A DNA stretch of 64,000 nt from Paraburkholderia sp. C35 (GTDB taxonomy: Bacteria > Pseudomonadota > Gammaproteobacteria > Burkholderiales > Burkholderiaceae): contig NZ_QBUY01000001.1 in the NCBI RefSeq assembly GCF_003121405.1, forward strand, positions 124,001 through 188,000, given 5' to 3'. Under the pieces are notes generated by a model. That model saw only the letters and a list, made by a program, of their open reading frames with translations. It was not told where the DNA came from and made no database searches. This document shows positions 37,580 to 46,947 of this stretch, one piece after another. A program made the translations under genes and the position numbers. Each line of letters begins with the position of its first letter. The stretch's first letter is position 1.

Positions 37580-38401
37580 TCAGCCTTCGCCCTTCCATGC
37601 CGTCAGACGCCGTTCGGCCACCACCACGGCCTGATTGAACGCCAGCCCCAGCAATGCCAGCGTGACGATGCCCGCGTACATCTTGGGGATTTCGAAGGTG
37701 AACTGCGAGTAGTTGACGAGATAACCCAGCCCTGCTTTCGCGCCCACCATTTCCGCTGCGATCAGCACGAGAATCGAATACGCGCCCGCCACACGGATGC
37801 CCGTGAACACCGACGGCACAGAAGCGGGCAGCACGACCTTGACGAACAGTTGTACGGGCCTGAGCCCCATCGAGCGTGCGGAACGGATCAGCAATGGATC
37901 GACATTGCGCACGCCCGTGACGGTATTGAGCAGCACGGGCCAGATGCACGAGTAGATCACCATCGAAACCTTCGACGTCTCGCCCATGCCCAGCACGAGC
38001 ACGAACACAGGCAGCAGCGCGAGCGGCGCGGTGTTGCGAAAGAGTTCCAGCAACGGGTTCAACACGTCGGCAAGCGTGCGATACCAGCCGATAAAGAGCC
38101 CCAGCGGCACGCCGACTGCCACGGCGATCGCGAACCCGGCTGCCGCACGCGCCGCGCTGGCAAGCAGATGCTGGCCCAGTTCGCCCGACACGGCCATGTC
38201 GAACAACGCGCGCAGCACCGTCGAAAACGGCGGCAGGAAGGTCGAGTCGACCCAACCGGCGCGCGGCAACACTTCCCACAGCGCAACGAAAGCAACGATA
38301 GCGATACTTCCACGCAACACGCGAGGCGCCGCCGTCAATACGTATTCGCGGATCGCACGCCACGCGCTGCCGTGCTTCGACTCGACCGACAACGTGCTCA
38401 T
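37580..38401 (-). CDS. Sulfonate/taurine-type ABC transporter permease
   Basis: 273 aa from the ATG at 38401 (MSTLSVESK), set by AGGAGG eight to nine bases upstream; a frame start at 38425 lacks this support. It shows about six membrane helices and the EAA loop RSARSMGLRPVQLFVKVVLPASVPSVFTGIRVAGAYSILVLIAAEM, the SsuC/TauC pattern. It lies 26 bp after the ATPase gene in the minus-strand operon. Confidence 0.9.
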   Translation of the reverse strand: MSTLSVESKHGSAWRAIREYVLTAAPRVLRGSIAIVAFVALWEVLPRAGWVDSTFLPPFSTVLRALFDMAVSGELGQHLLASAARAAAGFAIAVAVGVPLGLFIGWYRTLADVLNPLLELFRNTAPLALLPVFVLVLGMGETSKVSMVIYSCIWPVLLNTVTGVRNVDPLLIRSARSMGLRPVQLFVKVVLPASVPSVFTGIRVAGAYSILVLIAAEMVGAKAGLGYLVNYSQFTFEIPKMYAGIVTLALLGLAFNQAVVVAERRLTAWKGEG

Positions 38402-38427
38402 GCTGATTCCTCCTGTCCGGATCACGC

Positions 38428-39228
38428 TCAGGCCGCGTGCGCGACCTGCAGATGCGGCCCGCTGCGGCGCTGGCGGATCAGTTGCCAGATCTCGTGACGC
38501 AACCGCACGAATTCCGGCGTGGCACGCACGTCTTCCGAGAGATCGTCGCGAGGCACATTCACCGGCAGCGCGTGCGTGATGCGCCCTGGCGCCGCCGCCA
38601 TGACGAGCACCCGCTGGCCAAGATAGATGGCTTCATCGATGGAATGGGTGATGAACACCACCGTCGTGCCCGTGCGTTGCCAGATGCGCAGCAACTCGTC
38701 CTGCAAGGCTTCGCGCGTTTGCGCGTCGAGCGCGGCGAATGGTTCGTCCATCAGCAGCACGTCCGGCTCGTACGACAACGCGCGGGCAATCGCCACGCGC
38801 TGTTTCATCCCGCCCGACAGCTGATGAGGGTAATGACCGGCGAACGCGCCCAGGCCGACGAGATCGAGAAAGCGCTGCGCCGTTGCGCGACGCTCGCGTT
38901 TATCGACGCCCTTCGCTTCCAGTCCGAACTCGATGTTGCCGAGCGCCGTCTTCCACGGAAAGAGCGCGTATTGCTGGAACACGATGCCGCGATCGAGACC
39001 CGGCCCGTCGATCTCGCGCCCGCCTACCAGGATCTGTCCACGGTCGGGCTTCGTCAGGCCGCCGATCAGATCGAGCAAGGTTGTCTTGCCGCATCCGCTC
39101 GGTCCGACCAGCGCGACGAATTCACCTGGCGCGACATCGAATGACACATCATCCAGCACCACGAAATAGCCGCGCCGGTTCAGATGAAAACTCTTGCCGA
39201 CGTTACGCACGCTAATCGACGCACTCAT
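38428..39228 (-). CDS. Sulfonate/taurine-type ABC transporter ATP-binding protein
   Basis: 266 aa. Walker A GPSGCGKTT at residues 42-50, IVFQQYALFPW Q-loop, LSGGMKQRVAIARAL signature, VLLMDEPFAALDAQTR Walker B and FITHSIDEAIYLG switch are intact. SsuB/TauB-type. It sits between binding protein (27 bp) and permease (26 bp), all in one direction. Confidence 0.92.
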   Translation of the reverse strand: MSASISVRNVGKSFHLNRRGYFVVLDDVSFDVAPGEFVALVGPSGCGKTTLLDLIGGLTKPDRGQILVGGREIDGPGLDRGIVFQQYALFPWKTALGNIEFGLEAKGVDKRERRATAQRFLDLVGLGAFAGHYPHQLSGGMKQRVAIARALSYEPDVLLMDEPFAALDAQTREALQDELLRIWQRTGTTVVFITHSIDEAIYLGQRVLVMAAAPGRITHALPVNVPRDDLSEDVRATPEFVRLRHEIWQLIRQRRSGPHLQVAHAA

Positions 39229-39255
39229 ACTGCCTCCCGTTGATACGCCAATGGC

Positions 39256-40299
39256 TTACTTGCTCGCCACCGACTGATTGAACGGATTGAATTCGTTCGA
39301 ATAGACGGCGCCTGGCTTCACCTGCCCCGGTTTGAGCACACCATTGTTGACGTACCAGTGGATATAGGTAGTGAAGTCTTCGGCTGCAATCCGACCGCCC
39401 TTGCCGCCCACACCTGCCGACTTCCAGTAGTTGACGATCGAGGTGTCCTCGTTGCGATGACGCGCCTCGACGATCTTTTTCTGTCTCGCAACGACCTCGG
39501 CGCGCGGCGTATTGCGCGCCCACTCGATCGCGCGCGCCGTGCCGTCGACGAACTTGCGCACCGTGTTCGGGTTCTCCGCGATGAACTTGTCGGTGAACAG
39601 GTAGCTCGCATAGCCGAACGAGCCAAGCAGCTGATAGTCGGTGGTGAGCAGCCTTGCGCCGCCGTCGGCAAGCAGCTTGTCCTTGATGATGTCTTCGAGG
39701 AACACGGCATCGAGTTGCTTCTGCTTGAGCAATTGCGCAAGATTCACAGGCGGCGCCGCGACGAATACGACTTTCTCGATGTCCTCTTTGGACAAGCCCG
39801 ATTTCTGCAGATAGGCCGTCACCATATACTGCTCGTACGCACCCGGCGTATTCACGCCGATCTTGCGCCCGATCAGATCACGCGCGCCTTTGATGGGGCT
39901 GTCCTGCAAGACGAACAGGCCGCCGTTGGTTTCCTTGTCCGTTCCGACGTAGGAGATCACCGCCTTCACGGGTGCGTGCGCAGCCACGAGTTTCACGATC
40001 GAGCCGTTGAACGCGCCGCCGTAATCGACATCGCCCGTGACAGCCGCCTGAATGTCCTGCGGGCCGCTGATCGTGTTGCCAACCCACTTCAGCCTGATCG
40101 GCGCGAGGTAACCGAGATCTTCGGCCAGTTCGGGATACAGCACCTTGCTGGCCCAGCCCTGATAGCGCAGCTCCAGCTTTTCGGGCGTCTGCGCACGTGC
40201 GGGAATGGACACAACAACTGCAGACGCGACAACTGCGATCACGCTGGCAGCGACGAGCGCCACCAGGCGGCGTCCGGCATCAAAGACACGACGCTTCAT
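39256..40299 (-). CDS. Sulfonate/taurine-type ABC transporter periplasmic binding protein
   Basis: 347 aa from the ATG at 40299 (MKRRVFDAGRRLVALVAA), giving a clear Sec signal peptide ending SIPARAQ near residue 37. The mature protein (LELRYQGWASKVLYPELAEDLGYL, NTISGPQDIQAAVTGDVDYGGAFNGSIVKL, IGVNTPGAYEQYMVTAYLQ) is of the SsuA/TauA-like class. A longer frame upstream enters the TauD gene and is not the gene. It lies 58 bp downstream of the TauD-like gene. Confidence 0.87.
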   Translation of the reverse strand: MKRRVFDAGRRLVALVAASVIAVVASAVVVSIPARAQTPEKLELRYQGWASKVLYPELAEDLGYLAPIRLKWVGNTISGPQDIQAAVTGDVDYGGAFNGSIVKLVAAHAPVKAVISYVGTDKETNGGLFVLQDSPIKGARDLIGRKIGVNTPGAYEQYMVTAYLQKSGLSKEDIEKVVFVAAPPVNLAQLLKQKQLDAVFLEDIIKDKLLADGGARLLTTDYQLLGSFGYASYLFTDKFIAENPNTVRKFVDGTARAIEWARNTPRAEVVARQKKIVEARHRNEDTSIVNYWKSAGVGGKGGRIAAEDFTTYIHWYVNNGVLKPGQVKPGAVYSNEFNPFNQSVASK

Positions 40300-40357
40300 T
40301 GAACAGGTTCCGTGGTGAAAGTGCGAGAGGATGGTTCGAGCGATCTGACGGCTTGCT

Positions 40358-41290
40358 TCAGAACACGCCGTCGTGCTCCAGCGTGATGCGATGGATGCGC
40401 CGGTTCGCCGAGCCGTAGTCGCGCGCCGCGTAGTGCTGCACCTGCCGGTTGTCCCAGATCGCGACATCGCCCTTGCGCCATTCGAAACGCGCCTGCACTT
40501 CGGGCGTCTTGATCAGGTCGTACAGATAGTTGAGCAGACTCTGGCTCGCCGTCTTCGACACACCGAGCAGATGACTCGTATGACCTTCGTTGACGAACAC
40601 GAGCTTGCGGCCGTTCTCGGGATGGGTCTTGATGACGGGCACTTCAATGGGCGGATACTTCTGCGCCGCATCGCGCACCCGTGCGAGGCCTGCCTCGACG
40701 CTGTCTTCCTGAGTGCCTGCCGGCACGTCATAACCGCTCAGCAGTTCCGACAACGCGCCCTTCTTTGGCGACGCGATGAACGTGTTCACGGCTGTGAGCT
40801 TCTCGAAGTAGCGTGCCAGATCGGGATCCAGCAAGTCGTAGACTGCCGCCGACGAGGACCAGATCGTATCGCCGCCGCCCCCTTCTGGAATGTCCTGGGC
40901 GTGGAGGACGGTCGCCTTGGGCGGCTGAGGCTGCCACGAAACGTCGACGTGCCAGTTGTCCGTGCCGCCCGAGCGCGTCCTGTCGCTATGGGCGATGACT
41001 TCGATCTCGGGAAACCCCGCCACGGCAGGCAGATAGATGTTCTTGCGGATAGGATTGCCGAAGATACGCGCCAGCGCCACATGCTGTTCGGGCGTGAGCG
41101 TCTGCTCACGAAAAAAGATCACGCCGTGATCGACCAGCGCCTGACGCAGTGTTTGCCGGTTCGACTCGCTCAACGGTTGCGACAGATCCACGTTGTCGAT
41201 CAATGCGCCGATCAGCGGCTTGTAGCGGCGCACGTGCAGATCCTGATGCGCGTCAGCCTGGGATTGCGGATGGTCCAGTACCGTGCTCAT
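40358..41290 (-). CDS. TauD/TfdA-family Fe(II)/2-oxoglutarate dioxygenase
   Basis: 310 aa from the ATG at 41290, preceded by GGAGAACGTT. Iron ligands are visible as His114 and Asp116 in DNWHVDVSW and His286 in RQVQHYAARDY; Arg297 or Arg301 would bind 2-oxoglutarate. TauD releases sulfite and an aldehyde from taurine; relatives attack alkyl sulfates, sulfonates or phenoxyacetates. It is the first gene of an operon with a matching importer and the FAD/ferredoxin pair, which supports sulfonate desulfonation. Substrate specificity is not fixed by sequence. Confidence 0.88.
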   Translation of the reverse strand: MSTVLDHPQSQADAHQDLHVRRYKPLIGALIDNVDLSQPLSESNRQTLRQALVDHGVIFFREQTLTPEQHVALARIFGNPIRKNIYLPAVAGFPEIEVIAHSDRTRSGGTDNWHVDVSWQPQPPKATVLHAQDIPEGGGGDTIWSSSAAVYDLLDPDLARYFEKLTAVNTFIASPKKGALSELLSGYDVPAGTQEDSVEAGLARVRDAAQKYPPIEVPVIKTHPENGRKLVFVNEGHTSHLLGVSKTASQSLLNYLYDLIKTPEVQARFEWRKGDVAIWDNRQVQHYAARDYGSANRRIHRITLEHDGVF

Positions 41291-41678
41291 AACGTTCTCC
41301 GTTGTCGGTTGTCGAGTGACGGCCATGAGAGCATCAATGAATCACTGCAGACAACGAACGAATTTGCACACGCTGTCCTGTGTCGGCGTGCGTAGCTTCG
41401 TCGAAAAGCTCATTTACGATGACGCGCAGGATTTCCTATAGTGGTGAGTTGGCTCGTGAACGATGGATACGTGCGACATCCACCTGCCTGCTTGTCGGCA
41501 TTTCATCTGTTCGGGGGACGCACGCGCGAAAGCACCATCAGAGATGGCCTCTGATGATGCGGGTCGTTCGCTCAGTCGTTGAAGATGCGCGCCCGTTAGA
41601 ACGCTCGATGCGCGCTAACGCGCAGATAGCCGAGGCTCGCGAATAGCCGCGATCCTGATTCGATGCATCAAGGCAAAG
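41291..41678. other. Gap between metI and the TauD-like operon
   Basis: 388 bp without a convincing gene. It holds the promoter region of the minus-strand TauD operon (TATAGG-like box near 41440 reading leftwards) and the 3' end of the met operon. CATCAGAG-ATGGC-CTCTGATG (41536-41556) is an 8-bp hairpin with no good T-run. A 23-codon open frame at 41342-41413 on the minus strand encodes two Cys but has no ribosome-binding site. Confidence 0.5.
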
Positions 41679-42335
41679 TCACGCGCGCTGCAAAAGACGG
41701 CGAACCAGCCGGTCGCCCGCAAACTGCACGGCTGTGACAATTGCGATCAGCAAGATGATGACCGTCACCATCACAGTCGTGTCGAAACGCTGATAGCCGT
41801 AACGTATGGCCAGATCGCCGAGGCCGCCCGCGCCGACGGCGCCCGCCATCGCCGATGAGCCGATCATCGCCACCACCGTGATCGTGAAGCCGCCCAGAAT
41901 GCCCGGCAACGCTTCCGGCAACAGCACATGCCAGATGATGTGACGGCGCTGCGCGCCCATCGCCTGCGCGGCCTCGATCAGGCCGCGATCCACCTCGCGC
42001 AGACTCACTTCCGCAACGCGAGCGAAGAACGGAATCGCCGCAATGGAAAGCGGCACGATGGCGGCCCACACGCCTATCGTCGTGCCGACCAGCAAACGCG
42101 TGAGCGGCAATAGCGCAACGAGCAGAATGATGAAGGGCGTGGAGCGAAACGCGTTGACCAGCGCCCCAAGCGTCGAGTTCACAGCACGCCGTTCGTAGAT
42201 GCCACCGCGCGTCGTGGTAACGAGCACGAGGGCAAGCGGAATGCCGACGATCAACGCGACGATGGCCGATATGCCGACCATCAGCACGGTGTCGCGAATC
42301 GCGCCCGTCAGTTCCGAGAGCCAGAGTTCAGACAT
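41679..42335 (-). CDS. metI: Methionine-type ABC transporter permease MetI
   Basis: 218 aa, normal MetI length. It begins [38 protein letters not shown], then [36 protein letters not shown], and the EAA loop [35 protein letters not shown]. It has five or so membrane helices. It overlaps metN by 8 bp and is the last gene of metQ-metN-metI. Confidence 0.95.
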   Translation of the reverse strand: MSELWLSELTGAIRDTVLMVGISAIVALIVGIPLALVLVTTTRGGIYERRAVNSTLGALVNAFRSTPFIILLVALLPLTRLLVGTTIGVWAAIVPLSIAAIPFFARVAEVSLREVDRGLIEAAQAMGAQRRHIIWHVLLPEALPGILGGFTITVVAMIGSSAMAGAVGAGGLGDLAIRYGYQRFDTTVMVTVIILLIAIVTAVQFAGDRLVRRLLQRA

Positions 42336-43497
42336 AGCCGAGTACCTCCACGTGATCCGCGTGCCGCCGCGCGCGCTCGATCAATGCGGCAATACGGCTG
42401 GCCAGTGCGCCGGGTTCGCGCGCGCTGTTCGACAGTTGTGCGGCCACCACCAGACGGCCTTGCGCGTGCCCCTGAATCCGGTCGATGCCGCCGTGCACGA
42501 AGCTCACGCGGCCGCCGTCGAGGGCCAGCGCCGAGCTCAGCGCGGCGAGGTCCGGGTCGTGCCCATCGGCGCCCGTGTAGCGGACATCGAGCAGAACATC
42601 GGTCGCGCCGTGCGGCAAGGCATCGTCGCGCGCGGGTTTCAGTCGTGCGGCAAGATCGTCCGGAAGATCGTGTACCAATGTACGCAACAGCGCTCGGGTC
42701 GCATCGTGCTGGGGCGCACCGAACACACGCCACACAGGCCCGGTTTCGACCACGGCACCCTGCTCGATCACGGCGACGGTATCGCACACTTCGCGTATCA
42801 CTTCCATCTCGTGCGTGATGAGCACGATCGTGAGACCAAGGCGCCGGTTGATGTCGCGCAGCAGCGCAAGAATGGACTGCGTCGTTTCAGGATCGAGCGC
42901 GGAGGTCGCTTCGTCGCACAGCAGAATGTCGGGATCGTGCACCAGCGCGCGCGCAATGCCGACGCGCTGCTTCTGCCCGCCCGACAGACTCGCCGGATAC
43001 GCATTGCGCTTGGCCGACAGCCCGACCAGTTCGAGCAGCGCCGCCACCTTCTTCTCGATTGCAGCCTTTGGCACGCCCGCGATTTTCAGCGGCAGCGCGA
43101 TGTTGTCGTGCACCGTCTTCGCGGACAACAGATTGAAATGCTGGAACACCATACCGATGCGCCGTCGCAACGTGACGAGTCCACGTTCATCGAGTTCGCC
43201 GACGCTGACGCCGTTCACGCGCACCGCGCCCGAAGTCGGCTTTTCGAGTCCGTTGACAAGACGCAGCAAGGTCGACTTGCCCGCGCCGCTGCGTCCGATA
43301 ATGCCGAAGATCTCGCCCCGGCGCACATTCAATCGCACGTTCGCGAGCGCCACGGCTGACTCGCCACGTGCGCCCGTGAAGACCTTGCCGGCATCGTCGA
43401 ACACGACGGCGGGCGCGGTGTCTTCAGCAGGCGCCGGTCGGACGGCGAGCGCGGCGGCGTCCTCGATGAAATGCGCTGCGTCGAACAGATGGGTCAT
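42328..43497 (-). CDS. metN: Methionine-type ABC transporter ATP-binding protein MetN
   Basis: 389 aa. It has an unusual ~30-residue N-terminal extension before the ABC domain. Walker A is GRSGAGKST at residues 68-76, then [45 protein letters not shown] and [10 protein letters not shown]. The C-terminal ~100 residues correspond to the NIL domain, which in MetN binds methionine and inhibits transport when the pool is high. It transports methionine or its sulfoxide and derivatives into the cell with MetI and MetQ. Confidence 0.94.
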   Translation of the reverse strand: MTHLFDAAHFIEDAAALAVRPAPAEDTAPAVVFDDAGKVFTGARGESAVALANVRLNVRRGEIFGIIGRSGAGKSTLLRLVNGLEKPTSGAVRVNGVSVGELDERGLVTLRRRIGMVFQHFNLLSAKTVHDNIALPLKIAGVPKAAIEKKVAALLELVGLSAKRNAYPASLSGGQKQRVGIARALVHDPDILLCDEATSALDPETTQSILALLRDINRRLGLTIVLITHEMEVIREVCDTVAVIEQGAVVETGPVWRVFGAPQHDATRALLRTLVHDLPDDLAARLKPARDDALPHGATDVLLDVRYTGADGHDPDLAALSSALALDGGRVSFVHGGIDRIQGHAQGRLVVAAQLSNSAREPGALASRIAALIERARRHADHVEVLGYV

Positions 43498-43542
43498 GTC
43501 GTCGATTCCTTGTCAGGCGGTCCGTTCACGCCATCGCAGCCT

Positions 43543-44382
43543 TCACCAGGCAACCGCGTACAGGTTGCCGAACGCCTTGTCGAGCGCCGCGCGCACGGCG
43601 GGCGAATGCTGGTAGATCGAAATGAACTTGCGGATACGCGGGTCGTTGACGCTTTCCGGGCGCACTACCCATTGAATCGCGAAGTTCTTGTTTTCGAGGC
43701 CGTCGAACAGCAGTGCGCTATTGGGGTCTGCCGTGCCTGCGAGCTTGATGAAGCTCGGATAGCCCTGCGCGAGATCGACATCATCGAGCGAGCGAGCCAG
43801 TTGCGAGGCTTCGAGCGCGACGATCTTCAGATGCTTCGGGTTGTCGACAATATCCAGCGTGGTCGCGCGGTAATCGACGCCCGGCTTCAGCTTGATAAGG
43901 CCCGCGCGTTGCAGCAGCAACAGTCCCCGTCCGCCGTTGACGGGGTCGTTCGCAATCGCGACAGTCGCGCCGTCTTTCAGGTCTTCAAAGCGTGTGACCT
44001 TCTTCGAATACAAACCGATCTTCATGATCGTGCCGGGCGCAATCGCCACGAAGTTGTAGCCGCCCTGCTTCTTCGCGTTTTCGACGAAAGGAATGTGCTG
44101 GAAGTAATTGACGTCGATGTCCTTGTTGGCGAGTGCGGCGTTCGGCGTATTCCAGTCGGTGAATTCGATGATCTTGACGTCCAGTCCCTGCTGCTTCGCT
44201 TCCTGGGCCGCAATTTTCAATGCGTCGATCTGCGGGCTGGTTGCCGTGCCGATCTTGAGTGTCTCGGTGTCGGCTGCGAAGGCCGAAGTGGCGTTCACGG
44301 CGAACGCCAGCAGGATGACGCGGAGGGCCGCCCGGGTTCGCGCGTGGTAAACGCGCCGGATAGCGGACAGGATCTGGCTCAT
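43543..44382 (-). CDS. metQ: MetQ-type methionine-binding protein
   Basis: 279 aa from the ATG at 44382 (MSQILSAIRRVYH), which gives a Sec signal ending NATSAFAADT near residue 38. The mature part has LKIGTATSPQIDALKIAAQEAKQQGLDVKIIEFTDWNTPNAALANKDIDVNYFQHIPF, diagnostic for the NlpA/MetQ family. Unlike E. coli MetQ it has no lipobox, so it is probably soluble in the periplasm. It is 45 bp upstream of metN. The mRNA leader is about 200 nt long (see 44431-44623). Confidence 0.93.
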   Translation of the reverse strand: MSQILSAIRRVYHARTRAALRVILLAFAVNATSAFAADTETLKIGTATSPQIDALKIAAQEAKQQGLDVKIIEFTDWNTPNAALANKDIDVNYFQHIPFVENAKKQGGYNFVAIAPGTIMKIGLYSKKVTRFEDLKDGATVAIANDPVNGGRGLLLLQRAGLIKLKPGVDYRATTLDIVDNPKHLKIVALEASQLARSLDDVDLAQGYPSFIKLAGTADPNSALLFDGLENKNFAIQWVVRPESVNDPRIRKFISIYQHSPAVRAALDKAFGNLYAVAW

Positions 44383-44430
44383 GCTCGGATTCTCACGATG
44401 GGATGGTCGGGTTGGGGAGCATGCGCCGAC

Positions 44431-44454
44431 GCAGGCGTGTCGATTCACGCCTGC
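44431..44454 (-). promoter_or_regulatory. Leader hairpin upstream of metQ
   Basis: GCAGGCGTG-AATCGA-CACGCCTGC on the minus strand, a perfect 9-bp stem with a 6-base loop, between the upstream open frame and metQ, about 49 bp before the metQ start. No T-run follows, so it would act by folding or translation control rather than simple termination. Confidence 0.4.
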
Positions 44455-44523
44455 TGGGCTTGTCATGCTCGGGGAGGCTGTGTGCGCCGCTGGGTACCGC
44501 GTGTGGACGACTGCCGCGCAGGC

Positions 44524-44568
44524 TCAGCGCCGACAGCGGGAAACAGGATGGGTCGCCGGATGCATCAT
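44524..44568 (-). CDS. Candidate leader peptide (uORF, 14 aa) of the met operon
   Basis: Minus-strand open frame encoding MMHPATHPVSRCRR and then TGA. GGAGAGAGGCG stands directly before the first ATG, a stronger ribosome-binding site than that of metQ. It contains one Cys next to Arg codons, and tandem Met codons at the start. Position between promoter and metQ, with a hairpin downstream, fits a translated leader that senses sulfur amino-acid supply. No family is known to me; expression is unproven. Confidence 0.4.
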   Translation of the reverse strand: MMHPATHPVSRCRR

Positions 44569-44594
44569 CGCCTCTCTCCAATTGAGGTCGGCTT

Positions 44595-44623
44595 ATGATA
44601 GGGGCGCCTGAAAAGACGGTCTA
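44595..44623 (-). promoter_or_regulatory. Predicted promoter of metQNI
   Basis: On the minus strand TAGACC and TATCAT are separated by 17 bp. Transcription would begin near 44588 and give a leader of about 205 nt before metQ. The -35 box matches the consensus at four of six positions. Confidence 0.45.
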
Positions 44624-44754
44624 CGAAGCGATTGGCAAATCGAAATCGTAAAACGCGATATGTGTCGCTCGCGTAAAGGGAGTCCTGTCTGCCAGAGCGG
44701 CCCGGTACGCACGAGGAAACGCTCGGTCGATATCCGGTGCCGCGGTCCTGGCCG

Positions 44755-45174
44755 TTACGCAGCGCGTGTCGCGGCCACTGCCTTGATTTCGACCACAAGC
44801 GTCGGCCGGGCCAATGCCGCTACGCCGAGGATGGTCCACGCCGGCGCGTCCGCCTTGATGTAGCGGTCCTTGATCTCGCGGAACGCCGCGAGTTGTGACC
44901 CGACATCCACGTGATAGCTGACCAGCTCGACGAGATCTTCGAAGCCTAGCCCCGCCGCCTGCAATATCGCGCCCAGCCTCTGAAATGCGAGATCGATCTG
45001 TTCCTCCACGCTCTCCGGCACGCTGCCGTCTGCGCGTATGCCGATCTGGCCGGCAATGAACAGCAAGCCGCCCGCCGCAACGGCCGGCGCGTAGTTGAAT
45101 GTCCTGAACACCTCGGTGCTGCCGAAAACCGGATGTGGATTCGAGAGAGACACTGTCGTCTTGGAAGATTGCAT
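44755..45174 (-). CDS. RidA-family protein
   Basis: 139 aa. Features are YAPAVAAGGLLFIAGQIGIRADGSVPESVEEQIDLAF, FEDLVELVSYHVDV and PAWTILGVAALARPTLVVEIKAVA. At the canonical Arg position of imine deaminases (ART/ARP region), it has ALARPTLVVEI, so an Arg is present but shifted in context. It lies 42 bp after the hydroxyphenylpyruvate dioxygenase gene in the same direction. Probably removes a reactive enamine or imine in amino-acid breakdown. Confidence 0.85.
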   Translation of the reverse strand: MQSSKTTVSLSNPHPVFGSTEVFRTFNYAPAVAAGGLLFIAGQIGIRADGSVPESVEEQIDLAFQRLGAILQAAGLGFEDLVELVSYHVDVGSQLAAFREIKDRYIKADAPAWTILGVAALARPTLVVEIKAVAATRAA

Positions 45175-45216
45175 GATGGGTACCTTGTGAAAGAAAGCGT
45201 GTTGAACGGGCCCAGC

Positions 45217-46257
45217 CTATGAAGCGTCCAATGACCCGCGCCGAACCTGATCCTGTTCCTGCGATTCGAAGAGCGCCTTGAAGTTGCCTTCGCCAAACCC
45301 GTCCTCGCCGCGCCGCTCGATGATTTCGAAGAAGATCGGGCCGATCTGGCGACGTGTGAAGCGTTGCAGCAGAATCCTGCCGTCGCGCTTGCCATCGACG
45401 AGAAGGCCCTGGCGTTCCATGTTGTCGAGGTTCTGGCCATGCCCGGGAACCCGCGCATCCAGGTTCCGGTAGTAAGCACTCGGCGGAGGATCCATGAAGC
45501 CGATTCCCGCCGCGTCCATCACCGCGATGGTCTGCTCGATGTTCGACGACAGGAAGGCAATGTGCTGGATGCCCTCGCCGCCGTAGTCGCGGATGAATTC
45601 GTCGTTCTGGTTGAGCACGCCGGGCTGGTCGTGCGCGGCGGCTGCAATCGGGATCGACACCTTTCCGCACGGGCTCACCATCGAGCGGGCCCGCATTCCT
45701 GTCTGCCTGCCTTTCACGTCCAGATACTGCTTCTGGACGAAGGCGAAGGTGTCTTTGTAGAAGTCGGCCCAGTAATCGAGGTTCTCTGGCTTGACGATAT
45801 TCGAGGTGTGGTCGATTGCCAGGATGGCCGCGTCCGCGACTTCCGCAACTTGCCCCGGCCGATACGGCGTCGAAAACACAGGCGCGATGTCGTGATCGAC
45901 GAAATAGACGAGGCTGTCGCCAATGCCTACGATTGCAGGGACGTCGACGGCGAATGCACCGAACCCGGCGGGTGTGGCCTGGCGGGCGCCGCCCTTCAAC
46001 GCCTGCGCCAAGGCATGCTCAGCGTCGTCGACCCTGATGGCGATCGCGCGCGCAGAGGTCCCGTGCACGTCCCGAAACGGATTCGGCGCAGGATTCACGA
46101 GCAGGACAGCGTCGCCCTGGCGCAAGAGGATTGCCCCACTGTGCGCATGCTGCCCCAGCACCCTGAATCCAAGCCTGGCGAACAGGGCAACCAGCGCGCC
46201 GGGATCGCGGCAGACAAATTCGACGAAGGCGAAGCCTGCTGTCATCACGTTACTCAT
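45217..46257 (-). CDS. hpd: 4-Hydroxyphenylpyruvate dioxygenase (HPPD)
   Basis: 346 aa from the ATG at 46257 (MSNVMTAGFAFVEFV), with GGAG seven bases upstream. Two vicinal-oxygen-chelate halves are present. The three iron ligands are His in AIDHTSNIV, His in GIQHIAFLSSN and Glu in PIFFEIIERRG. The enzyme converts 4-hydroxyphenylpyruvate to homogentisate in tyrosine catabolism. The homogentisate genes are not adjacent. The C-terminal GFGEGNFKALFESQEQDQ is typical of bacterial HPPD. Divergent from an Lrp-type regulator and followed by RidA. Confidence 0.93.
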   Translation of the reverse strand: MSNVMTAGFAFVEFVCRDPGALVALFARLGFRVLGQHAHSGAILLRQGDAVLLVNPAPNPFRDVHGTSARAIAIRVDDAEHALAQALKGGARQATPAGFGAFAVDVPAIVGIGDSLVYFVDHDIAPVFSTPYRPGQVAEVADAAILAIDHTSNIVKPENLDYWADFYKDTFAFVQKQYLDVKGRQTGMRARSMVSPCGKVSIPIAAAAHDQPGVLNQNDEFIRDYGGEGIQHIAFLSSNIEQTIAVMDAAGIGFMDPPPSAYYRNLDARVPGHGQNLDNMERQGLLVDGKRDGRILLQRFTRRQIGPIFFEIIERRGEDGFGEGNFKALFESQEQDQVRRGSLDAS

Positions 46258-46359
46258 CGAACGCTCCATATGAAGTCGGGGATGGAGCAAGTTTGCTTTA
46301 TATCGAGGTGTTGTTCGCTTTAGAATCGAAAGTCAGAACGTCATCTACCTTTTATTTCC

Positions 46360-46851
46360 ATGGAAAGCGCGGATCGAAACTTTCTCGATGCAATTGACCT
46401 GAAGCTGGTGCAGATGCTTCTGCGCGACGGCAGGGCGCCCTACAAGTCACTTGCGGCCGAAGTCGGCCTGACTGCGCCCGCGTGTGCGGAGCGTGTCCGG
46501 CGTCTGAAGGAGCGCGGCGTGATCAAGGGTTATCGCGCTGAAGTGGACTGGACGCGGCTGGGTTTTCCGATCAATGCCATCATCCGCATCGGGGCTTACG
46601 CGGAGCGAGGCACCAGTCTGCTGAAAACGTTTCGCGAAACGCCAAACGTGGTGGAGGTCATGCGGGTCACGGGAGAAGATAGCTACGTTCTTCACGTGTT
46701 GACCCGCTCGAGTGCGGAGCTGGAGGCGGTTATCGACAGGATTGGCAGCTTCGGCACGATTACGACTTCGCTTGTGCTCTCGACTCCGATGCCAGCGGCT
46801 GATCGCGTCAGTCAGGTGTTGTCGTCGGGCGGTCGGAAGCCTAAGCGCTAA
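46360..46851 (+). CDS. Lrp/AsnC-family transcriptional regulator
   Basis: 163 aa. The N-terminal helix-turn-helix is LDAIDLKLVQMLLRDGRAPYKSLAAEVGLTAPACAERVRRLKERGVIKGYRAEVDW, and the C-terminal RAM domain has TPNVVEVMRVTGEDSYVLHVLTRSSAELEAVIDRIGSFG. It is divergent from hpd with a 102-bp gap, so it probably activates or represses hpd-ridA in response to an aromatic amino acid. The regulator of hpd is often an Lrp-type protein in proteobacteria. Confidence 0.9.
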   Translation: MESADRNFLDAIDLKLVQMLLRDGRAPYKSLAAEVGLTAPACAERVRRLKERGVIKGYRAEVDWTRLGFPINAIIRIGAYAERGTSLLKTFRETPNVVEVMRVTGEDSYVLHVLTRSSAELEAVIDRIGSFGTITTSLVLSTPMPAADRVSQVLSSGGRKPKR

Positions 46852-46947
46852 CCCGACCGCTGAGACCACGCTTTCTGTTGCACGGAAACGGTAGCGTAAG
46901 CGCCGTCGTGAACGTGTCGGATTCCGGACGCGGTCGCTAGATGGACT

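Larger units (their letters stand above)
44383..44754. other. Met operon leader and RidA 3' flank
   Basis: 372 bp without a standard-length gene. Read on the minus strand it contains a predicted promoter (44595-44623), a 14-codon upstream open frame (44524-44568) and a 9-bp hairpin (44431-44454) before metQ. I saw none of the conserved landmarks of SAM-I or SAH riboswitches in it. Confidence 0.55.

Noticed and set aside
41342..41413. 23-codon minus-strand frame with two Cys in the TauD leader, as a leader peptide
   Set aside because: No ribosome-binding site before its ATG and no hairpin next to it.
41536..41556. 8-bp hairpin CATCAGAG-ATGGC-CTCTGATG as a terminator
   Set aside because: No run of T on either side; could be chance or an operator half, so not called.
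44383..44588. SAM- or SAH-type riboswitch before metQ
   Set aside because: None of the conserved sequence landmarks of these classes could be found in the leader.
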